From: Siphonodentalium dalli
Taxonomy: Eukaryota > Mollusca > Scaphopoda > Gadilida > Siphonodentaliidae
NCBI GenBank assembly: GCA_032622095.1
Contig: CP136066.1
Span: 90,853,319-90,917,318 of the forward strand
Direction of reading: 5' to 3'
DNA length: 64,000 nucleotides
Shown in pieces: positions 9,560-21,362 of the stretch. The position numbers were made by a program, and so were the translations under genes. How positions within the stretch are numbered: the first letter of the stretch is position 1; each line of letters starts with the position of its first letter. The notes under the pieces are model-generated. The model searched no databases, was not told the origin of the DNA, and was given only the letters and a program-made list of their open reading frames with translations.

Positions 9560-11425
9560 TGCCCAGTACCAGTGACTGGCGGGGTGCTACTATCGTTGAT
9601 TCGGAAAACCAATCTTCTTGGGCGCACGCCTCAGCACCTGAGCCTTAGGGTGGGGAAGACTCGTTATGTGCTGCTGACAGCGCACCAGCCAACCAGCCTT
9701 CAGTTCTTCCCAGATGAAAATACAGCTCAAGCTCTCATTTTCTCTCACAATTCAGAAGACGGATGTAATTGCATCCGTAATATAATCGTTCGTTGTGTTT
9801 CTCTCAAATTAAATGTCTTTGTGGGTTAGACCTCGATACATGCATGTTTAGTTGCACTTTCACATTCCCATACTTTAACTGCGATGGGACCGGTTTTTAA
9901 ATATACCTCCAATAGTTTAATATTGAATCAACGGTTACTGTAACCATGCACATTTTGTCAAGAGGGAGAGTGCAAAGTTTAATGCTCGTGAATTAGAGAA
10001 TTACAAGTGCATACGGGTGCGAGTACAATTGCTCCTGTCATCTGGGAGGGACTGAGACTTCTGACTCTTCCCCACGGTCCATGGCCCACTCCATTACGAG
10101 AGTGGGTCTTGTCCCCCTGGAATCATTCTCCCTCGGGATATGTCCAGGCCTGCTCTACCTTCGGAGGACTTTCCGTACGCGTATAAAACATTCTCCTCAA
10201 CGTAAGCAAGGGCACCGCGAAAACTGTTCTTGCACAGGAGAAATCGGTTCTCATCGTCCTCTTCGCCGAGAAGTGACAGTATCTTACCTGCAGTTTAATT
10301 TCTAAGACCACGTGGCCACATAATGAACGGAATTTACCTTATTAACATTATTTTGCATTAACTAACAAAATGTTTTGTGTATTACGCTTGCTAATAACTA
10401 ACAGAATGTCTTGTCTTGCTTATAGTCAACGAGATTCGACTTTGATGGCCACACACCGTGCGGGTTGCTCAAGAAATAAACGCGGCAATATGCGGTATTG
10501 TCATTGTTGGATGAGGGCCCGTTGGTCCATGGTTAAACAATTTGAGCAAACGTACCAGTCTTACCTCGGGCAGGACCAGTTCACCCCCCCCCCTGGTCAT
10601 GCATCAGCAGACTTTGGGTGGCAGCGTGCAGTTCTCGGAGATTCGGGCAACCAATCCTCCAGAACACCCGCACACTCGCCTTTGGAGGCTGTTCTGGGTG
10701 GGGAAGTCTCGATGTCCGGTGCCGCTCAATGAGCTCCAATCAAAAGGCCTTCTGACGCTTCCCCACGGCGCTGTGGCCCACCCCATTACGAGGGTCGGTC
10801 TTGTCCCCCTGGAAACGTCATCCCACGTGATACGTCCAGGCCTGCTCCTCTGCCGTCATGGGATCCTAGTGGTATGTCATCGACATTTATTCCAGCTTGT
10901 CTGGAACACCTGCATTCAGGAGATTCGGTGGGGGGGTTTTCTCTGGTCAAATGGATCCTTCTAATTTTATCTTTTTGCTGACCTTCTGGCATTGGGGTGG
11001 GCCAAAGCACCTTAACTTCAACTGCGAGAGCATTTATACCTCGTTCGAGCCATTCCCCGAGTGGGCTTCCCTATAGTACATGTACCTTATCTCAACCTGA
11101 TGCAGGGTGTTCTGTTGCTGTGGTCGATACTGACATGCTTCCTATACTTCTCATGGCGTCTGATGGCTTTGACGACGATGGGCAAGAATCACGGGATTCT
11201 GTCGTTCCTAAGGAACTCGCTTTGCGTATGGAAACGACATGGGTCGATCTCTTGTACAAAACTTCATCACAGGATATGCCCCATGGTCCTGCACCAGCAG
11301 TCCGTGGCAGGCGGGGTGCCGTTCTCGGAGATTCGGGCAACCAATCCTCCAGGACAATCGCACCCGAGCCTTTGGAGGCTGTTCTGTGTGGGGACGACTC
11401 GATGTCGCATACTGTCAATAGCGCT
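9560..11425. repeat. Repeated 100-200 bp modules inside the DIRS-like element
   Basis: Three diverged copies of one module occur at about 9590-9680, 10570-10740 and 11260-11420. The last two share GTTCTCGGAGATTCGGGCAA, CCAATCCTCCAG and TTTGGAGGCTGTTCTG. A second module, CCATTACGAG(A/G)GT(G/C)GGTCTTG followed by TCCCCCTGGAA and GTCCAGGCCTGCTC, occurs at about 10068-10160 and 10755-10850. Forward frames give GAVLGDSGNQSS and AHPITRVGLVPLE. These may be remnants of the RT/RNase H ORF duplicated in place, but I cannot establish the correct frame. None of the 60-164 codon frames here should be annotated as a gene. Confidence 0.45.
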
Positions 11426-11765
11426 TTCTATTTTGGAAGATATCTACAGAAATCACTCTCATCACATGAAAACGAGAAGAAGACGCAGTGAAGTCAACAG
11501 CAGAAGAAGAAGTCTCTACTTGCTCGGTTTCTAGCTGGCGCGTATGGTGTGGCACTGCCTGGGACGTTTCTTGCTAAAACCAGGAGGGGGCAGGTACAAG
11601 CTTGAGCAATACTGGAATCTGAATTTATGAGCTCTTTCACATAACATATCAAGGCTGATTCATGACTAAATCACATTTACATGAAATATGTTTTCGGAAG
11701 AGTACATTCCCGTCAAACTGGGATATTAAATTTATTGCTCGTTGCCTCCTCCTGGGCTTGCATTC

Positions 11766-11865
11766 TAATCCATATAGTTCAGTTGAGGGCTTCTCCTTGG
11801 CGGAAAAATATAATTTTTAAAAGTAAAATTACTTTTTCCTTAAGGGAAGCCCAAAACTGAACTAT
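11766..11865. repeat. DIRS internal complementary region
   Basis: This 100 bp region contains the complement of the extreme left end (11766-11806) joined at GGAAAAATATAA to the complement of the right-end extension (11803-11865). In DIRS biology this region bridges the two ends of the RNA or cDNA to make a closed circle before recombinase-mediated insertion. Confidence 0.75.
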
Positions 11866-11933
11866 CAGAGATCCCTCCCATGGCGGTGCCGTTCCCAACC
11901 CCGCGACTCGCAAATCCTATGATTCGGTCGGAA

Positions 11934-12112
11934 AATTAAAAACTGACTAGATGGATTGTTACCAACGCGAGAATCACGCGAGAGTTACACGAGATGCATC
12001 CATGCGTAGCTAATCCCGAGCACTGATTGACCTGAGTAGGCAATAGACGGACAATAAATTTTAACCCTCCTGATAACACAAGGCCGAGGATAATAATCCA
12101 TATAGTTCAGTT
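11934..12112 (-). repeat. DIRS right inverted terminal repeat
   Basis: This is the partner of 6292-6470. It is followed by a 51 bp extension to 12163 not present at the left end, as expected for the right end of a DIRS element. Confidence 0.85.
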
Positions 12113-12420
12113 TCGGATTCCCTTGAGGAAAAAGTAATTTTACTTTTAAAAATTATATTTTTCGAATAGCGGTCGCTGATAACTATTCCGACATTTTGAA
12201 TGAGGTTTTGACCACGTGACGGTCATGTGACAAGCATAACACGCGCGTTGCCATCATCACGAGCCGGATTTTCCGGATGAAATCAAACTCAGTTTGATCG
12301 GTCCGATTAAATCGGATCCGACAAAAACCGGCCCAAAGTTAGGTGCACACGATCCCGGTTGTCCCCGATTTATCTGGCAGCCGGATAAATCGGGGACAAC
12401 CGGGATCATGTGCGCCGACA

Positions 12421-13994
12421 TTTAACCAAAACAAATTAAACAGATTTTTTTTTTAATAAATATTTATTTTTTATTAAATAAAATTATAAAAAAATCATTA
12501 AAAGTTTTTAAGCCATCCATGTACTCTGATGGACACATGTTTATAAAACAGTGCCAGATGGATAGATAACAACTGCTATGGCCATAGTACTCTCCATCCC
12601 CAGAGAGTGTATATTCATGTCATTCATAATTTAAATGAGATTAATAGTGTTGTCAATGAAGCACCCTCATTGTTTACATTAACACTCAGTGGTCATTAAA
12701 ATCAGATTAAATTAATTTTCTCCAAGCTTGAATTAAGTTGCAGATTTATTATGTAAACAATAACACGTGCTTGCTTACTATTACAAATAGAGCATTGAAT
12801 GTGCGTTGAAAGTACTTAATTTAATGTTCTTAGTTAAATCAAAAGATCTGCATAATAAACTAATACTATCCAAACTCATTTAAAAGGATTAATTTGTGTC
12901 AAAAGTGTGTGTTTGCAAATTACAATTGTCAATCTACCTCCGTACCTGCTGCCCACGTGCTCGTATATACATGTACGTCTGTCAACGGTTGCAAATTAAC
13001 TGCATGTTCTTTGTTACAATGCAGGTATTTAAATAACCTGTTGGTGTATATTATAAGCTCCACTGGCCTCCATTAATCACTATTGTAACACATCTATCCA
13101 ACTTGTCCAGTTTATTGCTTTAATCGGATTATCATCAGACATCACTGAGCACACCGTCATGATGGTAATAGGTATTCAATAATAAACTCTTTAGAAATAG
13201 AATTAAAAGCATTTACAACTCCTTAATTACTCCTTATTGTTAATTTCAATGGACACTCACATTACAGCAGTGACCAAAAGCCATTTCCAAAAATTTCAAA
13301 TTTATAATAACAATTAATTTTTTCAGAAATTAAAAGTCATTAAGTCCACATTTTTAATTTTTAAATAATTTAAAGTTATAAATTGAAGAAATACAATTTC
13401 ATGATATCTATCTATACAGGTACTATACTTAACCGATATTTGAAAATAAATAAAGGTTTCTTAAATTATCTTTTTCTTAAGTCTCTCCACTTCTCCCTAT
13501 TTTGGGCTGAAGTCTCCCTAAAATCTCCAGAGGGATAAGTCACTTCTCCCCATTTTCAACCCCTAGCTTGCGGAAAAATTCAAAAGCATATAGTATTAAG
13601 TGTATTTTGGAGCTACCATGTGGCTTTAAGATCACCACTACAGTATGCAGAACATAGATGTGTGTGAAGTTCTTTCCTTGCACATTCTAAAGGAACGGTT
13701 ATTCATGGCAAATATCGATCTCTATTGTAAACATCATGTTTTTCCATGTTTTATTTAATAAAACAATAAATTACACTATAATCTAACATAATCTACTTAG
13801 TTTTATTATTTTATAGTCAATTACAAACAAGGAGAAGTAGGCTTGGGGTAGCATTCATATTTATTTTGAGCAAAGTTGAAAATAAAATGAAAAAATAACA
13901 TAAAATGAATAGCTTTAGCTCCCCCACCCACACTACCTGTATCTATGTTGTATGCTACTGGTATAATAATATATAGATTCCTCTTGAAAATTTC
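12421..13994. other. AT-rich DNA, no gene recognised
   Basis: This is long AT-rich sequence between element ends. The only structured piece is 13470-13560, repeats of TCTCCC(C/T)ATTTT and AAATCTCC, which on the - strand read GGGAGA and resemble the GGGAGATT motifs at the ends of the hAT remnants (49990-50050, 59950-60010). That link is tentative. Confidence 0.4.
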
Positions 13995-14520
13995 ATTTCT
14001 GATACAACATTAGTTGTAGATTAGATTTTCACACCAAAAATAAGTTAGAATAGTTTTCATAATTTGATTTGATTTTCCAACCAGTATGTTTTTAAACCAA
14101 CAGTCCATATTCGCCTACTTCATGTTAAACTGTTGTACCAAAATGGGGCACAAATTTTAACTTTATTGGCGATGTCAGGTTGGAAATTCCCAAAAGTTTG
14201 ATAGCTTGAAGCACCCATTCCAGTTATAAAATTTCAACATAAGAGGGATGTGCAAAAGGAATTTTGTGAACTTAGGACTATGGTATGGTTAAGATTATCT
14301 TGTTTAGAAGGGGGTTGGAGATTTGACAGCAGTGTGCACTTAGAAATTTCAAGCATCAGCAAATCCCTAGCTATGTCCCTGTTTAGAACTACACGTACTT
14401 GTCTTAAGTTATTTTGACAAGTACTGACTGTGTTAGTCTTCAAAGTCCCTTTCTTCTCAGTCTTTACAGTAGGTGATCGTCTCCACAGTCATTGACTGTC
14501 TTGTGTTGTAACAACATGCC
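13995..14520 (+). repeat. Unclassified interspersed repeat G
   Basis: It contains TTTTCACACCAAAAATAAGTT, later TTTTGACAAGTACTGACTG, GTCTTCAAAGTCCC and CAGTCATTGACTGTCTTGT. The same blocks in the same order recur in pieces at 50870-51130, 53880-55160 and 63240-63595. No ORF is identified; a 69-codon - strand frame (14234-14443) is probably chance. Confidence 0.5.
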
Positions 14521-14739
14521 TGTGTGCGGTATAATTTATGAAACGCAAGAAAAATAAAACGGTGACACATCAGCAAAGTGTGAAATCACTGATGAGCACT
14601 TCTAAAGACTAATCAGTGATCGACAACCCTTTGCTGTAACAACTTACCAAGACCTGGAACCGCCGATTTCATGATAACTAGTATATACACATATATTAAT
14701 ACAGGTATGCCAACTACAAATAAAATAATGGTAATAGAC

Positions 14740-14900
14740 ATCTTTTCATTCAATAATTACGCTAGAAAATATTTTTTTCTGATGGTACGAAACGACCAAA
14801 AAACGATTGGTACGAAACAACCAAAATATTGGTACGAATCGACCAAAGGGTACGAAATGTCTTTGTACGAAACGAGCAAGGTACGAAACATTCAGCACCC
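14740..14900 (-). repeat. Right 150-bp inverted repeat (GGTACGAAACGACC type)
   Basis: This is the reverse complement of 4490-4640, with the same short internal repeats. The two copies differ by scattered substitutions. It ends about where the next palindrome family starts. Confidence 0.6.
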
Positions 14901-15990
14901 TTTATTAACGGCCCTCCAGGAATGATTAACAGCCCGAGGGCCTATTAGAGGCACGAGATGCAGTCGAGGGTCGCTAATAGGCCCGAGGGCTGTTAATCAT
15001 TCCTGGAGGGCCGTTAATAAACCATGACGCCAGACAAAATCATGTTATTACTCTGTTTTACCACTTCATCCTCATGTGATCACGTGATCAGTGACTTAAC
15101 TGGGAGCGGGCAGTGTGCGTTAATGAAAACAAAGCTTCATTAACGCCCGCCGCCCGCTTCCGGTCAACTTCGCCTCAAAATTATGGAATATTATTACCAC
15201 TTTATAGGGCGTTCTCTAGGCCATTGATAATGTTTTTCGGGGCGTTCCAAATAGCGTATTGTTACCAAAACAGCAGGCCGCGGGCCGATAATGAGAAACT
15301 AGTTCAATATCGGCCCGCCGCCCGGAAACTATAGATCTCGTTTATTATCGCGAGAGTTACGTCCCTTCAACTTCCGATTATTATGGCGTGTTTATTTCAA
15401 GAAAATAATGGGAAGATGTATCCGATTTCCTCGACACAAAAGTGGTTTTATGATTGGAATTCACGCTATATGATTGAATTATTGTATCAAGCGTAAGTAT
15501 GCATTGATACTTTTAGCTGTCAACCTCTCATTGGTTGTTACTCGTCTCCAATGCTGGGGTTTCCCCTGTCCTATTACTATTTTCGAGACTCCGTCAGTCC
15601 GTGTCAGCTGACAAGTCAAATGATATCAAATTTAAATGTTCTTGAAAATATTTCTCTCTTAATCCACTTCATTATTCCACTAAATCCACAAATGGGTCAA
15701 ATGTCCAAAACTGTGGTAATAATAGTAATAACATGATTTCATCGGGCATTATGGTTTATTAACGGCCCTCTGGAATGATTAACAGCCCTCGGGCCTATTA
15801 GCGTCCCTCGACTTCGTCTCGGGCCGCTAATAGGCCCTTGGGCTGTTAATCATTCCAGCCGGGTCGTTAATAAACCATAACGCCCTCAAAAATCATGTTA
15901 TTGTTATATTATCGTGCGGGTAAAATACTGTTAATCTACTAGAGAACGCCCTCTAAAGTGGTAATAATAAACCATAACGCCCTAAAAAAT
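14901..15990. repeat. Cluster of GC-rich palindromes (TTAACGGCCCTCC family)
   Basis: At 14906-15022 GTTAATAAA/TTTATTAAC arms enclose GGCCCTCCAGGAATGATTAA and CAGCCCGAGGGCCTATTAG, folding back on themselves. A second copy is at 15752-15879. Between them 15277-15322 is another perfect-looking palindrome (GGGCCGATAATGAGAAAC). TATTACCACTTTATAGGGCG at 15193 pairs with its inverse near 15950. These look like snap-back elements inserted in or copied around one site. No gene is supported; 15991-16266 is AT-rich with nothing recognised. Confidence 0.65.
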
Positions 15991-16266
15991 AATGTTATTG
16001 GTATATTAACAATTTGACCTATAATTATTTATTTATTATTAATTATGTAATTCCCACCTTTATTTTTTCGGACTGGCTAGGCGAACTGCTAAAGTGTCAT
16101 TAACGATATTTTAGCCAAACTACTGAAGTACCGTAGATCTATAATGAGTTGCTTAAAACTAAAACTAAACATATCTAATTTTATGTGCCCATTTAAACAA
16201 TGTATTCAGGGTTCCAGACCTCCAATTACAACAACAACATTAAAAAATTTGATTTACCTCCTTTTT

Positions 16267-19134
16267 AGCTCAACTTTACTTTGTAAAGTTTGAGCTATTG
16301 CCATGGCTTTGTCGTCCGTCGTCCGTGTGTGCGTGTGTGTGTGATTTGTCAACAATACAGGCTACATCTCGTACCTTTGGTCGGATCATTATGAAATTGT
16401 CATAGCTGTCGACATCAACATTTAGACCGGAACGATTCATTTTGGGGTCATTCGGAAAAAAAACATGGCTGCCAGCGGCCATCTTGGATTTCAAAATTCA
16501 ATCCATTAGCACGGGCTACAGGTCGTACTGTTCGTCTGATCATCATGAAATTTGTCATGGATGTTAATATTGACATGTAGATGGGAACGAGTCATTTTGG
16601 GGTCATTCGGCCAAAAAACATGGCCGCCAGCAGCCATCTTGGATTTTACTCTTTGCATGACTAATTCCTTTGGCACGGGCTACAGGTCGTACCTTTGGTC
16701 GGATCATCATAAAATTTGTCATGGATGTTAACAATAACATGTAGATGGGAACGATTAATAAACGGCAGAGATTTTTCTCGGCCCCGGTTGTACTTTTTGC
16801 AATATGTAGCTTAATTTGCGTATGTCGCCCCCCTATGTGGATTAATCCCATAGGTGGGTTTCACCCAGTAGAAGTTAATTGATTTTCGTGGTAATCGTAT
16901 ATGTGGGTATACTTTATCATCACTGAGGTGTGTTTTTAAGTGATTTAAAAAAAACGGTTTTCGTTGAATGCACTCAGTGTCAGCAATGGATGCATTCTGC
17001 TTTTGTCCAGATGACATCAACACAGATTCATTTTGCAATGGCTTGGTATCCGTCGTGCGTGTGTGTACGTGTGTGTGTCTGTGTAGACGTCCGTCAACAA
17101 TTTCCATTAGCATGGGCTACAGGTAGATGGGAATGAGTCATTTTGGGGTCATTTGGCCGACGGTGGCCATTTTGGATTTCAAAATTCAATCCATTAGCAC
17201 GAGCTACAGGCCGTACTGTTTTTCTGATCATTATGAAATTTGTCATGGATGTTAACATTGACATGTAGATGGGAACTGACAGCCATCTTGGATTTTGCTC
17301 TTTGCATGACTAAATCCTTTGGCACAGGCTACAAATCGTACCTTTGGTCGGATTGTAATGAAATTTGCCATGGCTGTTGATATTGACATGTAGATGAGAA
17401 CGAGTAATTTCGGGGCCATTCGCCAAAAAAACATGGCCACCAGCAGCCATCTTGGATTTCAAAATTAAATCAATTAGCATGGGCTACAAGCCGGAGTGTT
17501 CATCTGATCATTATGAAATTTGTCGTGGATATTAATATTGACATGTAGATGGGAACGAGTCATTTTGGGTTCATTTGGCCATAAAACATGGCCACTGGCA
17601 GCCATCTTGGATTTTACTCTTTGCATGACTAAATCCTTTGGCACAGGCTACAAGTCGTATCTTTGGTCGGATCATTATGAAATTTGTCATAGCTTTTGAC
17701 ATTGACATGTAGATTGGAACGATTCATTTTGGCGTCATTCGACAAAAAATGTGGCCACCTTGGATTTCAAAATTCAACCCATTAGCACGGGTCTGATCAT
17801 CATGAAATTTGTCATGGATGTTAATATTACCATGTAGATGGAAACAAGACATTTTGGGGTTATTCGGCCATAAAACATGGCCGCTGGTAGCCATCTTAAA
17901 TTTTACTCTTTGCATGACTAAATCCTTTGGCATGGACTACAAATTGTACCTTTGGTCAGATCATTATTATAATTTATGAAATTTGTCATGGCTGTTGGCA
18001 TGTGGATGGGAATGAATCATTTTGGGGTCATTTGGCAAAAAAACATGGCCACCAGTGGCCATCTTGGATTTCAAAATTCAATCCATTAGCAAGGGCCACA
18101 GGCCGGAGTGTTCGTTTGATCATCATGAAATTTGTTGTGGATGTTAATATTGACATTTAGATGGGAAACGAGTCATTTTGTGGTCATTCGGCCATAAAAC
18201 ATGGCTGCCGGCAGCCATCTTGGATTTTACTCTTTGCATGACTAAATCCTTTGGCATGGGCTACAAGTCGTACCTTTTGTCGGATCATTATGAAATTTGT
18301 CATGGCTGTTGACATTGTCATGTGGATGGGAAAGAATCATTTTGGGGTCATTTGGCAAAAAAAATCTTGGAGTTCAAAATTCAATCCATTAGCAAGGGCC
18401 ACAGGCCGGGGTGTTCGTTTGATCATCATAAAATTTGTCGTGGATGTTAATATTGACATGTAGATGGGAATGAGTCATTTTGGGGTCATTCGGCCATAAA
18501 ACATCTCCACTGGCAGCCATATTGGATTTTACTCTTTGTATGACTATATCCTTTGGCACAGGCTTCAAGTTGTACCTTTGGTCCGATCATTATGAAATTT
18601 GTCATGGCTGTTGAAATTGACATGTAGATGGGAAACGAGTCATTCTTGGGTCATTCGGCAAAAAAACATGGCCGCCAGCAGAATCATTTTGGGGTCATTT
18701 GGCAAAAAACATCTTGGATTTCAAAATTCAGTCCATTAGCACAGGCTACAGGCCGAGCTGTTCATCTGATCATCATTAAATTTGTCTTGGATGTTAATAT
18801 TGACAGCCATCTTGGATTTTACTCTCTGCATGACTAAATCCTTTGGTCAAATGAGTTCAATTCTGAATCAAGAATTCGGTTGTAATGTTCCAAGAATTTC
18901 AGGGTGATATTTGGCCTTTTTCCAATCTCATCCGATTCAAATGTTTTTGAATTTCATTGGAAAACATAGCCGCCAGTGGCCATCTTGGATTTTACTTTAT
19001 ATATATCTCTTCATGTTGATAATCTAGTATTACTTAGACATTTCAACTTTCCACATTCCTAATCACTCCATTGAGCATGAAATTATTGATTAATTATTCT
19101 ATACACATGAAATTATTCCCTTTCCAAGTTGAGC
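16267..19134 (-). repeat. Tandem array, about 300 bp unit (CATCTTGGATTT family)
   Basis: It starts AGCTCAACTTTACTTTGTAA, a CCATGGCTTTGTCGTCCGTC head and a GTGTGT tract. Then follow about nine units with landmarks TTTTACTCTTTGCATGACTA, GGCACAGGCTACAAGTCGTA, CCTTTGGTCGGATCATTATG, GACATGTAGATGGGAACGAG and AACATGGCCGCCAGCAGCCA. The first landmark recurs at 16646, 17297, 17618, 17906, 18225, 18530 and 18820, a period near 300 made of two related 150 bp halves. It ends with GTTGAGCTACAGTGTCATTG. All short frames here are repeat translations. Fragments lie at 33260-33440 and 51297-52060. Confidence 0.85.
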
Positions 19135-20992
19135 TACAGTGTCATTGACTCTTTCATTCTGGACAGTAACTGATGTTTCGTCGCATAAATTCACAGGAGC
19201 CTGTCACCTATTTTGTGATGTTGTTGACATGTGTGTTCCATTCCAGGCATTTATCAATATTTATGCCGAGGTACTTGACAGATTCCACAACCTCTAGTGT
19301 GTGTTGGTGAATGGTATATGAGGCAGGCATGGGATTTTCTCTGTTGGATATCTGCAACACTTGGCATTTACCGGGTTGAATTTTGCCATGTGTTCTCCCA
19401 TGACTGTACATAGACTGTCGATGTCTTTTTGAAGTGCCAGTTGGTCCAAGGATGAAGATATTTTCCTGTATATTAAGCAGTCATCAGCGAAGAGTTTGGT
19501 TGTTTATGTAACTGTGTCGGGGAGGTCGTTGATGAAGATGGAGAACAGCAAAGGGCCTAGTAGAGATCCCTATGGGACACCAGAGATGACGTCAGCGGGC
19601 GATGATGTTTGACACTCCAAAACAACTTTCTGAGTGCGATCTTTCAGGAAGTCTGCTATCCGACCATGCAACGTGCCATCTATTCCGAGCTGTTGCAGTT
19701 TCGTTAGCAGACAATGGTGTGGTACTTTGTCAAATGCCTTGGCAAAATCTAGGAAAACACAATCCTATTGCTCCCTGTTGCTAAGGCCTCCAGCAAGGTC
19801 GTTGATTGCGGTGATCAGCTGTGTTTCTTGTGATCGGTTTTTCCGAAAACCATGTTGTGCGTCAGCCTGTTGTTCTGTCAGATATTTCAAGATGTGACTG
19901 TGACGATGTGTTCCAGGCTCTTGCAAAGGATTGAGGTGAGCAAGACTGGACGGTAGTTGCTTGGTGTGGAGCGACAGCCCTTTTTGAATAGTGGCTTTCG
20001 CCAGTCATCTGGGATGGTACCGTCCTGTATAGATGTCTATTAAAATAGAGTGATTACTGGTGATATACATTGTAGGATCCCCAATGGTCTTGAGCAGGCG
20101 ACTAGGGATGTCGTCTGGTCTGGTGGCCTTGTAAGGGTTCAGCCTAATCAGTTTGGCTCTTACTCCTTCCTTAGAGATTTCCAATGGAGGCAGCATAGAT
20201 GTTGTTTTCATATCAATTGATGGAATGCTAGCCAGATCCTCTCCTGTGAAGACGGATGAGAACTGCTCCTTTAGTATTTCACTTCAGAGTTTTGGGTCTG
20301 TGTACGTTATTCCATCTTTTTTGAGTGGTGCAATACTGCAGTTGTCACTGCGTTTGTTTTTTTATAAATGACCAAAGTGTTTTTGAGCTTGATCATATTG
20401 TTTACATGCTCGCTGTGTGTTTTCCTGCATTCCTTCTGTAGGTCTTTCTTGATCTTGTTGAAACGACCCCAGTCCTTGCCCTTGTTTGACTTTTGTGCTT
20501 TCCAATAGGCTCTCTTCTTTTGTCTTGCCTTCTTGATGATGTTTCGGTTTATCCACGGTTGGTTGAATCTTGTGCTGGTGAATTTGGAAGGAACATGCTT
20601 TTCCATAATTTCGAGTTGGATCCACAATTCATTGACATTTATTGAAGAATCAAACTGCTCCACAAAAGGAACTGGCCTCTTTGATTAGTTTCTCCTCATT
20701 TACTTTGTTTCATAGGTGTATCTTTCTTCTGATGGGTCAATGTCTCTTCGCTCTCACATTTGTTTCGACGAAGACTATGTTATGGTCTCCAAGGCCCGGC
20801 ATTGGCTTCGTCTTCGACACTGGTGAAGAATAGATCTAGCAAGGCACGTTCTCTAGTTGCGAAGGCGATCACCTGTTCAATGCCACAATTTCCTTCTATA
20901 GTGACGAAATGATCATTTATGGCCTTTTTGTACTGCCTTCCCTGTATGCTGTTGTCTTTCCAGTTGATATCAGGAAGGTTGAAATCCATATT
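19135..20992 (-). pseudogene. Non-LTR retrotransposon (LINE), 5'-truncated and broken
   Basis: Reading leftward from 20990: the end of an AP-endonuclease domain (DFNLPDINWKDNSI), a linker (KFTSTRFNQPWINR, KKARQKKRAYWKAQ), reverse transcriptase motifs NPYKATRPDDIPSRLLK, SGVP-stop-GSLLGPLLFS with IFINDLPD near 19530-19580, the catalytic FADDCLIYR near 19480, KYLGINIDKCLEWNTHV near 19225, and a C-terminal MRRNISYCPE near 19160. The conserved Gln of the GVPQGS motif is a stop, and several frameshifts split the frame, so it is dead. The endonuclease N-terminus is missing. Motifs fit the CR1/L2/Jockey group; the clade is not resolved. The - strand orientation is opposite to UGP2. 20993-21362 has no recognised feature. 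Confidence 0.85.
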
Positions 20993-21362
20993 CTTTCAAA
21001 GTATCTTTCATGCTGAATTTCCAGTGAAATACAAGATCTCGTATTTTTACAATTTTGGGTCAAATATAGGCAAAATTTCACAAAAATAAGCTCAAATAAG
21101 GGTGAAAACAGGCATTTTTCTAAATCGCAGTCATGTGACATATTTTCAGGTTGCTACCTATTGTTATTGTTGCTGTACATGCCAAAATAGATTTTTATGA
21201 ACAAAAAAGGTCATAAATCAATTTGAAAATAGGCATAAGTTTAGTAGACCTGAAGTTTTTCTATGGCTGAAGTCCAAACATGGCTGATGAATCTTAAATA
21301 CATGAAAATATCTAGGGGTTATGTTAAATAGCCTTGATAATAGATACCTTCAAGGTGCACAC

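Larger units (their letters stand above)
6269..12163 (+). mobile_element. DIRS-type tyrosine-recombinase retroelement, degenerate
   Basis: The architecture is diagnostic. There are 179-bp inverted terminal repeats (6292-6470 and 11934-12112) with one visible mismatch. Just inside the right ITR is an internal complementary region (11766-11865) whose left half is complementary to the outer left end (6270-6310) and whose right half is complementary to the right-end extension (12102-12163). Both ends and the ICR share a TTTT junction, and there is no target-site duplication. DIRS elements show exactly this arrangement and replicate through a circle. The coding part is ruined: the longest frames are 164 and 157 codons. 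A weak trace of a DIRS-like RT/RNase H region may be GHMVSMTHVWP near 7280-7310. The element is further interrupted by 7545-8936. Orientation is taken from the ICR lying near the right end. Confidence 0.72.
5834..12420. mobile_element. TGTCGGCGCACA-ended element split by the DIRS-like insertion
   Basis: TGTCGGCGCACAC with a G/C-rich CCCGATT/CCGGATAAATCGGG palindromic sub-end starts at 5834 and recurs inverted ending at 12420. The flanks are TTTAG (left) and TTTAA (right), a possible 5-bp target duplication. Once the 5.9 kb insert at 6269-12163 is removed, only about 690 bp remain (5834-6268 and 12164-12420), the size of a MITE. No ORF of its own is visible. Confidence 0.6.

Noticed and set aside
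10997-11534. Overlapping 164- and 157-codon frames
   Set aside because: They overlap in different frames inside the DIRS-like element and consist of its duplicated module; neither can be shown to be the real frame.
16276-18837. Many 60-100 codon frames on both strands
   Set aside because: The same peptides recur with each unit of the 300-bp tandem array, so they are repeat translations.
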